Shown piece by piece: positions 16,203 through 24,514 of a stretch of 38,201 nt of DNA (position 1 is its first letter; each line of letters starts with the position of its first letter). The notes under the pieces are model-generated. The model worked only from the letters and a program-made list of their open reading frames with translations. It had not been told where the DNA came from and did not search any database. The stretch comes from Luteibacter sp. (GTDB taxonomy: Bacteria > Pseudomonadota > Gammaproteobacteria > Xanthomonadales > Rhodanobacteraceae): the NCBI RefSeq assembly GCF_009912395.1, contig NZ_WNDO01000038.1, positions 1-38,201 on the forward strand, in the 5' to 3' direction. Made by a program: the position numbers and the translations under genes.

Positions 16203-17060
16203 TTACTCGCCCAGCGCCTCGCGCATGAATTCCGGCTGGGCCAGCGCGCCCTTGTGGATGTCGGCGTTGTAGTACTTCGTGGCGAAGTTCTTGCTGAGCG
16301 CGCCGCGCTCGCGGAAGCCGGACAGGTCGCCATCCTTGCGGGCCATGGTGCAGCTCCACCAGCCGGTGGGGTAGCACGGCTGCGGGAAGGGCAGGGTGCG
16401 CACGGCCTTGAAGCCCGAGGTGCGCATGGCCGAACTCATGGCCTTGATCAGCTCGATGTGGGCGATCGGCGACTCCGACTGCTGCACCAGGATGCCGCCG
16501 TGGCGCAGGGCCTTGTAGCAGCTGGCGTAGAAAGCGGCGTTGAACAGGCCTTCGGCCGGACCGACCGGGTCGGTGGAGTCGACGATGATGAGGTCGATCG
16601 ACTCCGGCTCTGCCTCGGCCATGTACTTGATGCCGTCGATGAAGAGCAGCTCGGCGCGCGGGTCGTTGTTGGCGTCGCACAGTTCCGGGAAGTACTGCTC
16701 GGCCAGGCGGGTGACGCGCTCGTCGATCTCGACCTGGGTGGCCTTCTCGACTTCCTCGTGCTTGAGCACCTCACGAAGCGTGCCGCAGTCGCCGCCGCCG
16801 ATGATGACGACGCGCTTGGCGCGGGCGTGGGTGAACAGCGCCGGGTGGGTCATCATCTCGTGGTACAGGAAGTTGTCGCGGCTGGTGAGCATCACGCAGC
16901 CGTCGATCACCATGAGGTTGCCCCAGTCGGTGGTCTGGTAGATCTCGATGGTCTGGAACGGCGTCTTCTCGGCATGCAACAGGCGTTCGACGCGGTAACC
17001 GATGGAGGAGCCCGAAGCCTGGTGGGCCTCGGTAAACCAGCTGAGCTGCTGCTGCGACAT
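16203..17060 (-). CDS. speE: Spermidine synthase SpeE
   Basis: 285 residues. It transfers the aminopropyl group of decarboxylated S-adenosylmethionine to putrescine. Visible family features are SPE-type N-terminal strands (TPFQTIEIYQTTDWGNLMVI), DGCVMLTSRDNFLYHEM, the nucleotide-binding loop VVIIGGGDCGTLREVLKH, and the catalytic-loop region LIIVDSTDPVGPAEGLF, then PCYPTGWWS. The glycine loop reads GGGDCG rather than the commoner GGGDGG. I start at ATG 17060 (MSQQQLSWF), the usual length for the family; an upstream in-frame extension is not supported. It diverges from speA, and together they cover two steps of arginine-derived polyamine synthesis; agmatine-to-putrescine enzymes and speD are not in the window. 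Confidence 0.95.
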   Translation of the reverse strand: MSQQQLSWFTEAHQASGSSIGYRVERLLHAEKTPFQTIEIYQTTDWGNLMVIDGCVMLTSRDNFLYHEMMTHPALFTHARAKRVVIIGGGDCGTLREVLKHEEVEKATQVEIDERVTRLAEQYFPELCDANNDPRAELLFIDGIKYMAEAEPESIDLIIVDSTDPVGPAEGLFNAAFYASCYKALRHGGILVQQSESPIAHIELIKAMSSAMRTSGFKAVRTLPFPQPCYPTGWWSCTMARKDGDLSGFRERGALSKNFATKYYNADIHKGALAQPEFMREALGE

Positions 17061-17353
17061 GACGCGTGTTCCTGGAAACGGTAGGGGGTCTGAACAGGGG
17101 ATTGTACCGGCTCCGGATGAAAAAACGGCCACGGCCGTCCCGGGGCGGCCCGCGGATCGATACACGGATGTCATTGGGCGCCGCTACAATACGAGGTCTG
17201 CCCGCCTCCACGGGGTGGTGGGCCCAGCCTGGTCGGCCCCGCGGCGTGCGAGGCTCCCGGCCGCCAGGCCCGCTTGAGTCAAGGTTCGCCGCTGCGACTG
17301 TTCCGCGTTCCCCGCATGGGGACACGACACACTCACCTGGAGAAACGTTTGCC
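17061..17353. promoter_or_regulatory. Divergent speE/speA promoter region
   Basis: The 293-base gap between divergent genes should hold both promoters. On the minus strand TACAAT (plus 17101-17106) lies about 40 bases upstream of speE. On the plus strand TACAAT is at 17185-17190, giving a leader of about 155 bases before speA. Neither hexamer has a good -35 at 17 bases, so these are only candidates. A GGAGA ribosome binding site precedes speA. Confidence 0.3.
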
Positions 17354-19243
17354 ATGGCGAACTGGACCATCGATCGCGCGAAGCTGACCTACACGATCCC
17401 GCACTGGAGCAACGGCTACGTCGACGTGGCGGGCGACGGCCACCTCAACATCCGCCCCCGGGGCGATGAAGGCCCGGCCCTCGACCTGCCCGCCATCGTG
17501 GAGCAGGCCACCCGCGAGGGGCTGCGTCTGCCCCTGCTCGTGCGCTTTCCCGACATCCTGGCCGACCGCCTGGCCCGCCTGCAGGAGGCCTTCGCCAAGG
17601 CCATCGACGACGCGGATTACGCCGGCTCCTATACGGCCATCTACCCGATCAAGGTGAACCAGCAGCGCGGCGTCGTCAGCGAGCTGGTCGCCGCCGGCGA
17701 GCATGGTTTCGGCCTCGAGGCCGGCTCCAAGCCCGAGCTGATGGCCGTACTGGCCCATGCCCGTCCGGGCAGCATGGTGGTCTGCAACGGCTACAAGGAT
17801 CGCGAGTACGTGCGCCTCGCGCTGATCGGCCGCAAGCTCGGCCTGCGCGTGCACATCGTGGTCGAGAAGCTGTCCGAACTGGACCACGTGCTGGCCGAGG
17901 CCAAGGCGCTGGACGTCGAGCCGCTGCTGGGCGTGCGCGTGCGCCTGGCCTCCATCGGTGCCGGCAAGTGGCAGAACACCGGCGGCGACAAGGGCAAGTT
18001 CGGCCTGAGCCCCGGCCAGGTGCTCGAGCTGATCGACCGCCTGGACGCGGCCGGCCTCAAGCACACCCTGCGCCTGCAGCACTTCCACATGGGCTCGCAG
18101 ATCTCCAACGTCCGCGACATCGCCGCCGGCATGCGCGAGGCCGTCCGCTACTTCGTCGAACTGCATCGCCTGGGCGTGCCCATCGATATCGTCGACGTGG
18201 GCGGCGGCCTGGGCGTGGACTACGAAGGCACCCGCTCGCGCAGCTACAACTCGATCAACTACAGCATGGGCCAGTACGCGGCCAGCATCGTGCAGCCGCT
18301 GGCCGAGGCCGTGGCCGAGTACGGCATGCCCGCGCCCACGATCTTCACGGAGTCCGGCCGCGCGATGACCGCGCACCACGCCGTGATGGTGGTGAACGTG
18401 AGCGAGGTGGAAGAGGTGCCGCAGGGCACGATTCCCGCCGAGCGCGAGGGCGAGCCGACGGTGCTCCGCCATCTGCGCGAGACCCACGCCGAGCTGGATC
18501 ACCGTCCGCCGCTGGAACTGTTCCACGAGGCCCAGCACCACTTCGCCGAAGGCCAGGCGCTGTACGCGCTGGGCCAGCTCGACCTGCGCGACCGTGCGAA
18601 GCTCGACGAGCTGTTCTACGCCATCGCCAACGCGGTGCGTTCGCGCCTGCTGCCGGCCGAGCGTGCCCACCGCCAGGCGCTGGACGACCTCGATGAGAAG
18701 CTGGTCGACAAGTACTTCGTGAACTTCTCGGTGTTCGAGTCCGTGCCGGACATCTGGGCGATCGACCAGATCTTCCCGATCGTGCCGATCTCGCGCCTGG
18801 ACGAGGAACCGACCCGGCGCGGCGTCATCGCCGACCTCACCTGCGACTCCGACGGGCGCATCGACCACTATGTGGACGCCGAGGGTGTGGACGTGAGCCT
18901 GCCGCTGCACGCATTGAAGTCCGACGAGTCCTACCGCCTGGGCATCTTCATGGTCGGCGCGTACCAGGAAACGCTGGGCGACATCCACAACTTGTTCGGC
19001 GACACCGACGCGGTGAACGTGCGCGCCACGGCGGAAGGCTACGAGTTCGCCCACATCCGTCGCGGCGACACGACCGACCTGATGCTCGACTACGTCGGCT
19101 ACGACCTCAAGGCGTTGCGCCAGTCTTACGCCGACCGCATCGCGGCGGCGGGCATCGTTGGCGCACAGGCCGATGCGCTGGCCGAGACGCTGGACAAGGG
19201 GCTGACAGGCTACACCTACCTCGCGGAGACCGCGGGGCGTTGA
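17354..19243 (+). CDS. speA: Biosynthetic arginine decarboxylase SpeA
   Basis: 629 residues, the usual size for the biosynthetic PLP-dependent alanine-racemase-fold decarboxylase that turns arginine into agmatine. The PLP lysine is K100 in YTAIYPIKVNQQRG. Other family blocks are HGFGLEAGSKPELM, QHFHMGSQISNVRDI, DVGGGLGVDYEG, FTESGRAMTAHHAV and DLTCDSDGRID with the second-subunit cysteine. GGAGA lies 10 bases before ATG 17354; open frame further upstream lies in the speE/speA gap and lacks coding character. A strong terminator follows at 19250. It diverges from speE. Confidence 0.96.
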   Translation: MANWTIDRAKLTYTIPHWSNGYVDVAGDGHLNIRPRGDEGPALDLPAIVEQATREGLRLPLLVRFPDILADRLARLQEAFAKAIDDADYAGSYTAIYPIKVNQQRGVVSELVAAGEHGFGLEAGSKPELMAVLAHARPGSMVVCNGYKDREYVRLALIGRKLGLRVHIVVEKLSELDHVLAEAKALDVEPLLGVRVRLASIGAGKWQNTGGDKGKFGLSPGQVLELIDRLDAAGLKHTLRLQHFHMGSQISNVRDIAAGMREAVRYFVELHRLGVPIDIVDVGGGLGVDYEGTRSRSYNSINYSMGQYAASIVQPLAEAVAEYGMPAPTIFTESGRAMTAHHAVMVVNVSEVEEVPQGTIPAEREGEPTVLRHLRETHAELDHRPPLELFHEAQHHFAEGQALYALGQLDLRDRAKLDELFYAIANAVRSRLLPAERAHRQALDDLDEKLVDKYFVNFSVFESVPDIWAIDQIFPIVPISRLDEEPTRRGVIADLTCDSDGRIDHYVDAEGVDVSLPLHALKSDESYRLGIFMVGAYQETLGDIHNLFGDTDAVNVRATAEGYEFAHIRRGDTTDLMLDYVGYDLKALRQSYADRIAAAGIVGAQADALAETLDKGLTGYTYLAETAGR

Positions 19244-19249
19244 ACCGGA

Positions 19250-19277
19250 CGCGGCGCCTCGGCGCCGCGTTTTTTTT
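19250..19277 (+). terminator. Rho-independent terminator after speA
   Basis: GCGGCGCC TC GGCGCCGC forms an 8-bp GC stem, followed by GTTTTTTTT. It begins 7 bases after the speA stop and separates it from the dehydrogenase gene. Confidence 0.9.
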
Positions 19278-19301
19278 GCACGTATCGACACGGGTAACGC
19301 A

Positions 19302-20162
19302 ATGACGATCAAGGCAGCATTCATCGGACTGGGCGCGATGGGCGCCCCCATGGCCCGGCACCTCCACGACAAGGGACTGCTTGCCGCCGTCGGCAATCGC
19401 ACGCAGGCGCGCGCGGACGAACTGGCGAAGGAGCTGGGCGTCACCGCACCGGATACCGCCGGCATCGCCGCGTCCTGCGACGTGATCGCGCTGTGTGTGA
19501 GCGCGGATGCGGATGTGATCGGCGTGGTCGAGGCGCTGGCGCCGTCGCTGCGCAAGGGCGCGATCGTGATCGACCATTCCACCGTGGCCCCGGCCACGGC
19601 GCAGCGTGCGGCGCGCATGCTCGCCGAGGTGGGCGCGCATTTCCTCGACGCCCCGGTGTCCGGCGGTGTCGAAGGCGCGAAGAACGGCAAGCTTTCGGTG
19701 ATGGTCGGTGGCGAGGCCGAGGTGCTCGAGCGGGCGCGACCGGTGCTGGAATCCTATGGCGCCCGGATCACCCACATGGGCCCGGCCGGCAGCGGACAGG
19801 CGACCAAGGCCGTGAACCAGGTGCTGGTGGCAGGCATCGCCCAGGCGGTGACGGAAGGTTTGGCCCTTGGCGAAGCGCTGGGCCTGGAAGCCGATCGCCT
19901 GATCCCGACGCTGGGCGCGGGTGCGGCGGGCAACTGGTTTCTGGAGAAGCGTGGCGCCACCATGCTGCGCAACGAATTCTCGGTGGGCTTCAAGCTTGGC
20001 CTGCTGCACAAGGACCTGGGCATCGTGCGCGGTATCGCGGCGGACGCTGGCACCGATCGCACCATCATCGAACAGTCGTTGGCCAATTACGCCGAGCTGA
20101 TGTCGCAGGGCTACGGTGACGACGACATCTCGGCGTTGATCCGCCTGAAGCGCAAGAGCTGA
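19302..20162 (+). CDS. NAD(P)-dependent beta-hydroxyacid dehydrogenase (HIBADH family)
   Basis: 286 residues. The Rossmann nucleotide-binding loop is FIGLGAMGAPMARHL at 8-21, the substrate-binding signature DAPVSGG at 117-123, and the catalytic lysine K169 in GSGQATKAVNQ. The C-terminal all-helical domain includes the KDLGIV motif. The family includes 3-hydroxyisobutyrate, tartronate semialdehyde and succinic semialdehyde reductases; substrate cannot be assigned from sequence, and no valine-degradation or glycerate genes are adjacent. The ATG follows the speA terminator by 24 bases, so the gene has its own promoter in that short gap or relies on read-through. No good ribosome binding site is seen. 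Confidence 0.85.
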   Translation: MTIKAAFIGLGAMGAPMARHLHDKGLLAAVGNRTQARADELAKELGVTAPDTAGIAASCDVIALCVSADADVIGVVEALAPSLRKGAIVIDHSTVAPATAQRAARMLAEVGAHFLDAPVSGGVEGAKNGKLSVMVGGEAEVLERARPVLESYGARITHMGPAGSGQATKAVNQVLVAGIAQAVTEGLALGEALGLEADRLIPTLGAGAAGNWFLEKRGATMLRNEFSVGFKLGLLHKDLGIVRGIAADAGTDRTIIEQSLANYAELMSQGYGDDDISALIRLKRKS

Positions 20163-20172
20163 CCCTATTCCT

Positions 20173-20239
20173 GTAGGAGCGCGCTTGCGCGCGATGGGTG
20201 CTCGCAGCAAGCCCGCATCGCGCGCAAGCGCGCTCCTAC
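20173..20239. repeat. REPIN (inverted REP pair)
   Basis: REP copies at 20173-20194 (plus) and 20218-20239 (minus) are perfect inverted repeats beginning and ending in GTAG/CTAC, separated by 23 bases. The pair sits between the dehydrogenase gene and the terminator shared with ftsN. Confidence 0.85.
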
Positions 20240-20267
20240 AGTGTCACGGGCATCCTGCTCCACCATG

Positions 20268-20294
20268 AAAAAAGCCCGCCGAAGCGGGCTTTTT
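20268..20294. terminator. Bidirectional rho-independent terminator
   Basis: An AAAAAA run, then GCCCGC CGAA GCGGGC and TTTTT. The symmetric A- and T-runs allow it to end both the minus-strand argS-ftsN transcript and plus-strand read-through from the dehydrogenase. Confidence 0.88.
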
Positions 20295-20297
20295 CGA

Positions 20298-21047
20298 TCA
20301 GCTGCCTTCCTTCAAGGCGATGGCACTGATCCCCGCCGACTGCAGGCGCTGCTTCGTGCTTTCCAGGTCGGTGGCCGACTTGAAGGGGCCAAGGCGGACG
20401 CGGTTGTACGTCTGCGCGCCAACCTTCACGGACTGCACGTTCGCCACGAAGCCCTGCAACGCCAGCTTGGCCTTCAGCGCTTCCGCGTCCGACGCGCTCG
20501 GGAAGGCGCCGACCTGGAGCAGATAACCCGAGCCACCCTGAGCGGCGGGCTGCGCCGGCTGGGCAGGTGCCGCGGTGACCGTCTGCGTCGAGGCCTTCGG
20601 CAGGTTGGCGACCACGACGGGTGTTTGCTGCTGCTGCGCCGCCTGTTGCTGCTGTGCGGCTGCGGCCTGCTGCTGTGCCGCCTGTTGCTGGGCGGCCTGC
20701 TGTTGCTGCTTCTGCTGCTGTGCTTCGGCGCTGGCCTGCGCGCGGATCTCCGCGTCGGGGATGCGCACTTCCTTCTCGGACAGCACCGAATAGAAGTCGT
20801 ACGACGGCTTCTTCGGCTTCTCGGGCTCGCTCTGGTCGGCCGCACCCGGCTCGGTGGCCTTCTGCGCGGTGGCCTGCGGGTTCGGCTCGGGGCCGTCCTT
20901 CTTGATGGGGATGATGCTACCGCGCATCGCGACGGCCATCAGCACGGCGCCCGCGAGGATGCCGATCAGCGCCCAACCCCAGCCGGGCATGCCGCCGGAG
21001 CTGTTGCGGACCGCCTGTCGGCCCTTGCCCTTCTTGCGTGTCGCCAT
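20298..21047 (-). CDS. ftsN: FtsN-like SPOR-domain cell division protein
   Basis: 249 residues. It has a short basic cytoplasmic tail (MATRKKGKGRQ), one membrane helix at about 24-42 (WALIGILAGAVLMAVAM), a periplasmic linker very rich in Gln and Ala (about 105-140), and a C-terminal SPOR domain from about 173 (GYLLQVGAFPSASDAEALKAKL, then YNRVRLGPF). SPOR domains bind denuded septal glycan, and FtsN triggers septal wall synthesis. It starts on the base after the argS stop, so the two genes are co-translated. The Gln/Ala linker is encoded by CAG/CTG-like triplets that could vary in length. A generic SPOR protein is the alternative call. Confidence 0.85.
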   Translation of the reverse strand: MATRKKGKGRQAVRNSSGGMPGWGWALIGILAGAVLMAVAMRGSIIPIKKDGPEPNPQATAQKATEPGAADQSEPEKPKKPSYDFYSVLSEKEVRIPDAEIRAQASAEAQQQKQQQQAAQQQAAQQQAAAAQQQQAAQQQQTPVVVANLPKASTQTVTAAPAQPAQPAAQGGSGYLLQVGAFPSASDAEALKAKLALQGFVANVQSVKVGAQTYNRVRLGPFKSATDLESTKQRLQSAGISAIALKEGS

Positions 21048-22736
21048 TTACATGCTCTCCGGGGCGGAAATGCCCAGCAGATCCAGACCGTTGCGGAGCA
21101 CCTGCTGCGTCGCGGCCACCGTGGCGAGGCGGGCGTCACGCAGGTCGGCGTCGTCGACGATCCACTTGTGCTCGTGATAGTAGCTATGGAGCGCACGCGC
21201 AAGCTCTTGCAGATATTGCGCGACCAGGTGCGGTTCAAGATTGGCAGCGGCCGCCTCCACCACTTCCGGGTAGCGCGACAGTTCTGCCATCAGAATCTGT
21301 TCCTGCTCGCTGTCGAGACGGTCGAGCTTCGCCAAGCCGTTGGCGCGGTCGGTCGAAAGACCGCGATCAGCCAATTCGCGGAACACGCGGCATGCGCGGG
21401 CATGCGCGTACTGGACGTAGTAGACCGGGTTGTCGTTGCTCTGCGAGCGCGCGAGGTCGATGTCGAAGACCAGCTGCGAATCGGATTTGCGGGCGATCAG
21501 GAAGTAACGCGTGGCGTCGCGGCCCACCTCGTCGATGAGGTCGCGCAGCGTGACGTAGGAGCCGGCACGCTTGGAGATCTTCACTTCCTCGCCGCCCTTC
21601 ATCACCGTCACCATCTGGTGCAGCACGTACTCCGGCCAGTTTTTCGGGATGCCGGTGTCCAGCGCCTGCAGGCCGGCCTTCACGCGGGCCAGCGAACCGT
21701 GGTGGTCCGAGCCCAGCTCCGTGATGGCGCGCTCGTATCCGCGCTGCCACTTGGTCAGGTGGTAGGCCACGTCCGGCAGGAAGTAGGTGTAGGTGCCGTC
21801 GGACTTGCGCATGACGCGGTCCTTGTCGTCACCGAAATCGGTGGTGCGCAGCCACAGCGCGCCGCCTTCCTCGTAGGTGTGGCCATGGGCGACCAGCTCG
21901 CGCACGGTCTCCTCGACCTTGCCCTCGGTGTAGAGGGAGGACTCGAGGTAGTAGACGTCGAAGCCGACGCCGAAGGCCTTCAGGTCGAGGTCCTGCTCGT
22001 GGCGCAGGTAGGCCACGGCGAAGCGGCGGATATCCTCGATGCTGTCGGCGTCGCCTGAACCGGTGACGACCTCGCCGTCGGCCTCGACCGATTCCTTCGC
22101 GAGGAAGGCGCGGGCCACCTCGGCGATGTAGTCGCCGCGATAGCCCGATTCCGGCCAGCCGGCGTCGTCCGGGCCGATGCCCTTGGCACGGCACTGCGTG
22201 GACAGCGCGAGGTTGGCGATCTGCACGCCCGCGTCGTTGTAGTAGAACTCGCGGAACACCTTGTAGCCGGCGGCGTTCAGCAGCCGGCTGATGCTGTCGC
22301 CGATGACCGCCGCGCGGCCATGGCCGACATGCAGGGGGCCGGTGGGGTTGGCCGAGACGAACTCGACGCCCGCGGTGCGACCGCCGCCGTCGGTGTTGTG
22401 GCCATACCGATCCGTGTCCGCCAGGGCCTGGCGGATTTCCGCATGGAACGCGGCCGGCGCCAGGAAGAAATTGATGAAGCCGGGGCCGGCGATCTCGACC
22501 TTGCCCACCAGCGGCGAGGCCGGCAGGGCCTCGACGAGGTCGGTGGCGATATCGCGTGGCTTACGGCCGGCGGCCTTGGCCATCATCATGGCGGCATTGG
22601 TCGTGAAGTCGCCGTGCTCGCGACTGCGCGTGCGCTCGATCACGAACGCGGGGGCGACGAAGTCGGAAGGCAGCTTGCCGGACTCCCGCAGCGCGCCGAT
22701 GGCCTGCAGGACGAGTTGTTTCAACGGATGTTTCAC
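21048..22736 (-). CDS. argS: Arginyl-tRNA synthetase
   Basis: 562 residues, a class I synthetase charging tRNA-Arg. The N-terminal additional domain carries [13 protein letters not shown] and [10 protein letters not shown]; the HIGH-type motif is H136VGHGRA; the KMSKS-type loop is K386ISKR; the C-terminal anticodon-binding domain has [16 protein letters not shown] and [12 protein letters not shown]. Length matches the family (about 560-590). ATG 22736 gives [16 protein letters not shown], a normal opening. The stop abuts the ftsN start with no gap. Cytosolic. Confidence 0.97.
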   Translation of the reverse strand: MKHPLKQLVLQAIGALRESGKLPSDFVAPAFVIERTRSREHGDFTTNAAMMMAKAAGRKPRDIATDLVEALPASPLVGKVEIAGPGFINFFLAPAAFHAEIRQALADTDRYGHNTDGGGRTAGVEFVSANPTGPLHVGHGRAAVIGDSISRLLNAAGYKVFREFYYNDAGVQIANLALSTQCRAKGIGPDDAGWPESGYRGDYIAEVARAFLAKESVEADGEVVTGSGDADSIEDIRRFAVAYLRHEQDLDLKAFGVGFDVYYLESSLYTEGKVEETVRELVAHGHTYEEGGALWLRTTDFGDDKDRVMRKSDGTYTYFLPDVAYHLTKWQRGYERAITELGSDHHGSLARVKAGLQALDTGIPKNWPEYVLHQMVTVMKGGEEVKISKRAGSYVTLRDLIDEVGRDATRYFLIARKSDSQLVFDIDLARSQSNDNPVYYVQYAHARACRVFRELADRGLSTDRANGLAKLDRLDSEQEQILMAELSRYPEVVEAAAANLEPHLVAQYLQELARALHSYYHEHKWIVDDADLRDARLATVAATQQVLRNGLDLLGISAPESM

Positions 22737-22801
22737 GGAATACGCGACGCGGATATGGAACCCGCAATCCTATCAGAAAGGGTTGTTGGCCCTTTTCACG
22801 A

Positions 22802-22833
22802 TCATCCACAGGGCTCCGTGTGCCTGTGGATAA
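22802..22833. promoter_or_regulatory. Inverted pair of DnaA-box-like sequences
   Basis: TCATCCACA (22802-22810) and TGTGGATAA (22825-22833) face each other 14 bases apart. The second is the exact reverse complement of the TTATCCACA DnaA box, and the first differs from it at one base. It lies about 65-95 bases upstream of argS. A regulatory DnaA site is more likely than an origin, since no cluster of boxes or AT-rich unwinding region accompanies it. Confidence 0.35.
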
Positions 22834-23143
22834 CTCTGTGAACAAAGCCCGCGTCAAGTGCCTTCGCAGGTGCCCCGAACCGCTTGACATCGACCCGTCA
22901 TAAGCAAACGCATTATGAATCAGTGGCTTGCGCATCTGACCTGCGTTGGGACACCAGCAATGGTCAGCAACCGCGAAAGATCGCAAATGTGCATAAGTCC
23001 GAAGGAAGCCACGTCATAGGCGGTTTTCGGCACGTCATGGGCTTGTCATCGGTCACTGTCACACTTTCTCCCGTGCCCGGTGTCTCCCCGGCCCAAGGCA
23101 CGACGGGTTATCGATGCCCCTCCCTCAACAGGTGACCCATGAA

Positions 23144-23172
23144 GGCGCGAGCGGCACTCGCGCCTTTTTTTT
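23144..23172 (+). terminator. Orphan rho-independent terminator
   Basis: GGCGCGAG CGGCA CTCGCGCC forms an 8-bp stem followed by eight T. It reads on the plus strand, but no plus-strand gene precedes it: argS points the other way. It therefore may end a small untranslated RNA or a very short peptide gene. Confidence 0.8.
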
Positions 23173-23189
23173 GCCCGTAGCGCCCCTCT

Positions 23190-23255
23190 GTAGGAGCGCG
23201 CTTGCGCGCGACCCGGACTGGCCGCGAGCCCCATCGCGCGCAAGCGCGCTCCTAC
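23190..23255. repeat. REPIN (inverted REP pair)
   Basis: REP copies at 23190-23211 (plus) and 23234-23255 (minus) are perfect inverted repeats with GTAG/CTAC ends, 22 bases apart. It starts 17 bases after the orphan terminator. Confidence 0.85.
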
Positions 23256-23382
23256 ATGAAAGCCTCGGATCAGGCCCGCAACCGCAGGGTGGAACCCCGA
23301 CGTCCGTTTCGGTGGTTTCGTACCGGAACTCAAGGGCGGGATCGCGGAAGATGGACGATTCTTCAGCCGAGAGTCCCAGCGG

Positions 23383-24507
23383 ATGGATCATCCCGATACC
23401 CAGCGTGTCCTCATCGCCGGAGGCGGCATCGCCGGCCTCGCGACCTTGCGTGCCCTGAGCCTTCAGGGCGTTTCCGCCACGGTCGTCGAACGCAGCCAGC
23501 AGGCGGCCGATGGTGGTCTCGCCATCAACCTGCCCGGCAACGCCATTGCGGCCCTGCACCGGTTGGGCCTGGGCGAGGCAATCGAGCGCGTGGGTTACCC
23601 GGTAAAGCGTCGCGAATACCGTACCCGGCGCGACCGCATCCTCGCGACCATCGACGAGGACGCGTTCTGGGGTGAGACGATGCGCCCGCGCGCGGTGCGT
23701 CGCAGCGACCTGATGACCATGCTGGCATCTGGCCTGGACACCTCGGTCATCCGGCGCGGCAGCGCCGTCGTGTCGGTGGAACAGGATGCCAGCGGTGTCC
23801 GGACTCGACTCTCGGATGGCGAGGAACTGACCTCGGCCCTGCTGCTCGGCGCCGATGGCGTCCGTTCCTCCGTGCGTCAGGCGGTCGCCGGCCAGGCGAC
23901 GGCCGCCAGCGCCCGCCTTGCCGCCGCGAGCTGGCGCTTCATGGCGCCCAATCCGGGCCTGGACTGCTGGACCCTCTGGACCGGCGAGCGCGGCATGGTC
24001 CTGTTGCTGCCGGTGGACGAGGGCACGGTCTATGGTTGGGCAGCGGCCACCACGGCCGATGCCGCCAGTGGCGACCTCGCCTTGCTCGAAAGCGTCGTAC
24101 GCGACTTCCCCACGCGCGTCCGCGACACGGTTGCCGCCGTGCTGGCCTATCCCGGTTCGATCTACCACTCACCCATCGAAGAGGTGCGGCTGACGCCCTG
24201 GAGCCGCGATCGCGTGGTGCTCATCGGCGACGCGGCGCACGCCACGGCACCGGTCTGGGCCGAAGGCGCCGCGCTGGCGATGGAAGACGCGCTGGTCATC
24301 GCGGAGCTGGTGGGCAAGCACGGCGCCGGTCCCGAGACCGGCTCGCGCTTCGAGTCCCTTCGCCGGTCGCGGGTGGACCATGTGCAGGCGATGACCGACC
24401 GCCTGTCGAAGGCGGCCCGCCTGCCGCATACGCTGCGCAGCCTGCTCATGCCCTTCATCACCCCGCGCAGCTATGTGGCGACCTACGAGCCGCTGAAGCG
24501 CTGGTAA
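23383..24507 (+). CDS. FAD-dependent monooxygenase (PHBH/UbiH fold)
   Basis: 374 residues. The FAD ADP-binding loop is VLIAGGGIAGLATLRAL (GxGxxG at 13-18), with VVER ending strand 2. The DG motif is GADGVRSSVR (D158-G159) and the GD motif VVLIGDAAHATAP (G282-D283), together defining class A flavoprotein monooxygenases. These use NADPH and oxygen to hydroxylate aromatics, quinones or antibiotics; substrate is unknown. It stands alone between a REPIN and convergent radC, without a pathway cluster or adjacent regulator. The first in-frame ATG, 23383, is used; there is no strong ribosome binding site. Cytosolic; no membrane helix. Confidence 0.85.
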   Translation: MDHPDTQRVLIAGGGIAGLATLRALSLQGVSATVVERSQQAADGGLAINLPGNAIAALHRLGLGEAIERVGYPVKRREYRTRRDRILATIDEDAFWGETMRPRAVRRSDLMTMLASGLDTSVIRRGSAVVSVEQDASGVRTRLSDGEELTSALLLGADGVRSSVRQAVAGQATAASARLAAASWRFMAPNPGLDCWTLWTGERGMVLLLPVDEGTVYGWAAATTADAASGDLALLESVVRDFPTRVRDTVAAVLAYPGSIYHSPIEEVRLTPWSRDRVVLIGDAAHATAPVWAEGAALAMEDALVIAELVGKHGAGPETGSRFESLRRSRVDHVQAMTDRLSKAARLPHTLRSLLMPFITPRSYVATYEPLKRW

Positions 24508-24514
24508 TCCGGCG

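Larger units (their letters stand above)
22737..23382. other. 646-base gene-free stretch upstream of argS
   Basis: No convincing protein gene is visible. The stretch holds, left to right: the argS leader; an inverted TCCACAG/CTGTGGA pair resembling two DnaA boxes; TTGACA at 22884-22889 without a well-spaced -10 (CATTAT lies 21 bases downstream); a 35-codon frame from 22915 with no ribosome binding site; an orphan terminator; a REPIN; and about 125 bases before the monooxygenase start. A noncoding RNA of up to about 250 bases ending at the terminator is possible but unproven. Confidence 0.4.

Noticed and set aside
16760-16810. GGGDCG in SpeE as a damaged nucleotide-binding loop
   Set aside because: The rest of the protein is fully conserved, and I recall the same cysteine in xanthomonad SpeE proteins, so it is probably a clade variant.
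17333-19690. 785-codon open frame antisense to speA
   Set aside because: It is the mirror of a highly conserved GC-rich gene; its product is His/Val/Gln-rich low-complexity sequence with no motif. SpeA on the plus strand is unambiguous.
22802-22833. A replication origin at the DnaA-like boxes
   Set aside because: Only two boxes, no AT-rich unwinding region, and no dnaA, dnaN or gidA genes nearby.
22915-23022. A 35-codon peptide gene after the TTGACA at 22884
   Set aside because: No ribosome binding site and no recognisable features; kept only as part of a possible noncoding RNA.
10746-23255. Repeated palindromes as a CRISPR array
   Set aside because: The seven copies are dispersed over 12 kb, occur as inverted pairs and lack regular spacers; they are REP elements.
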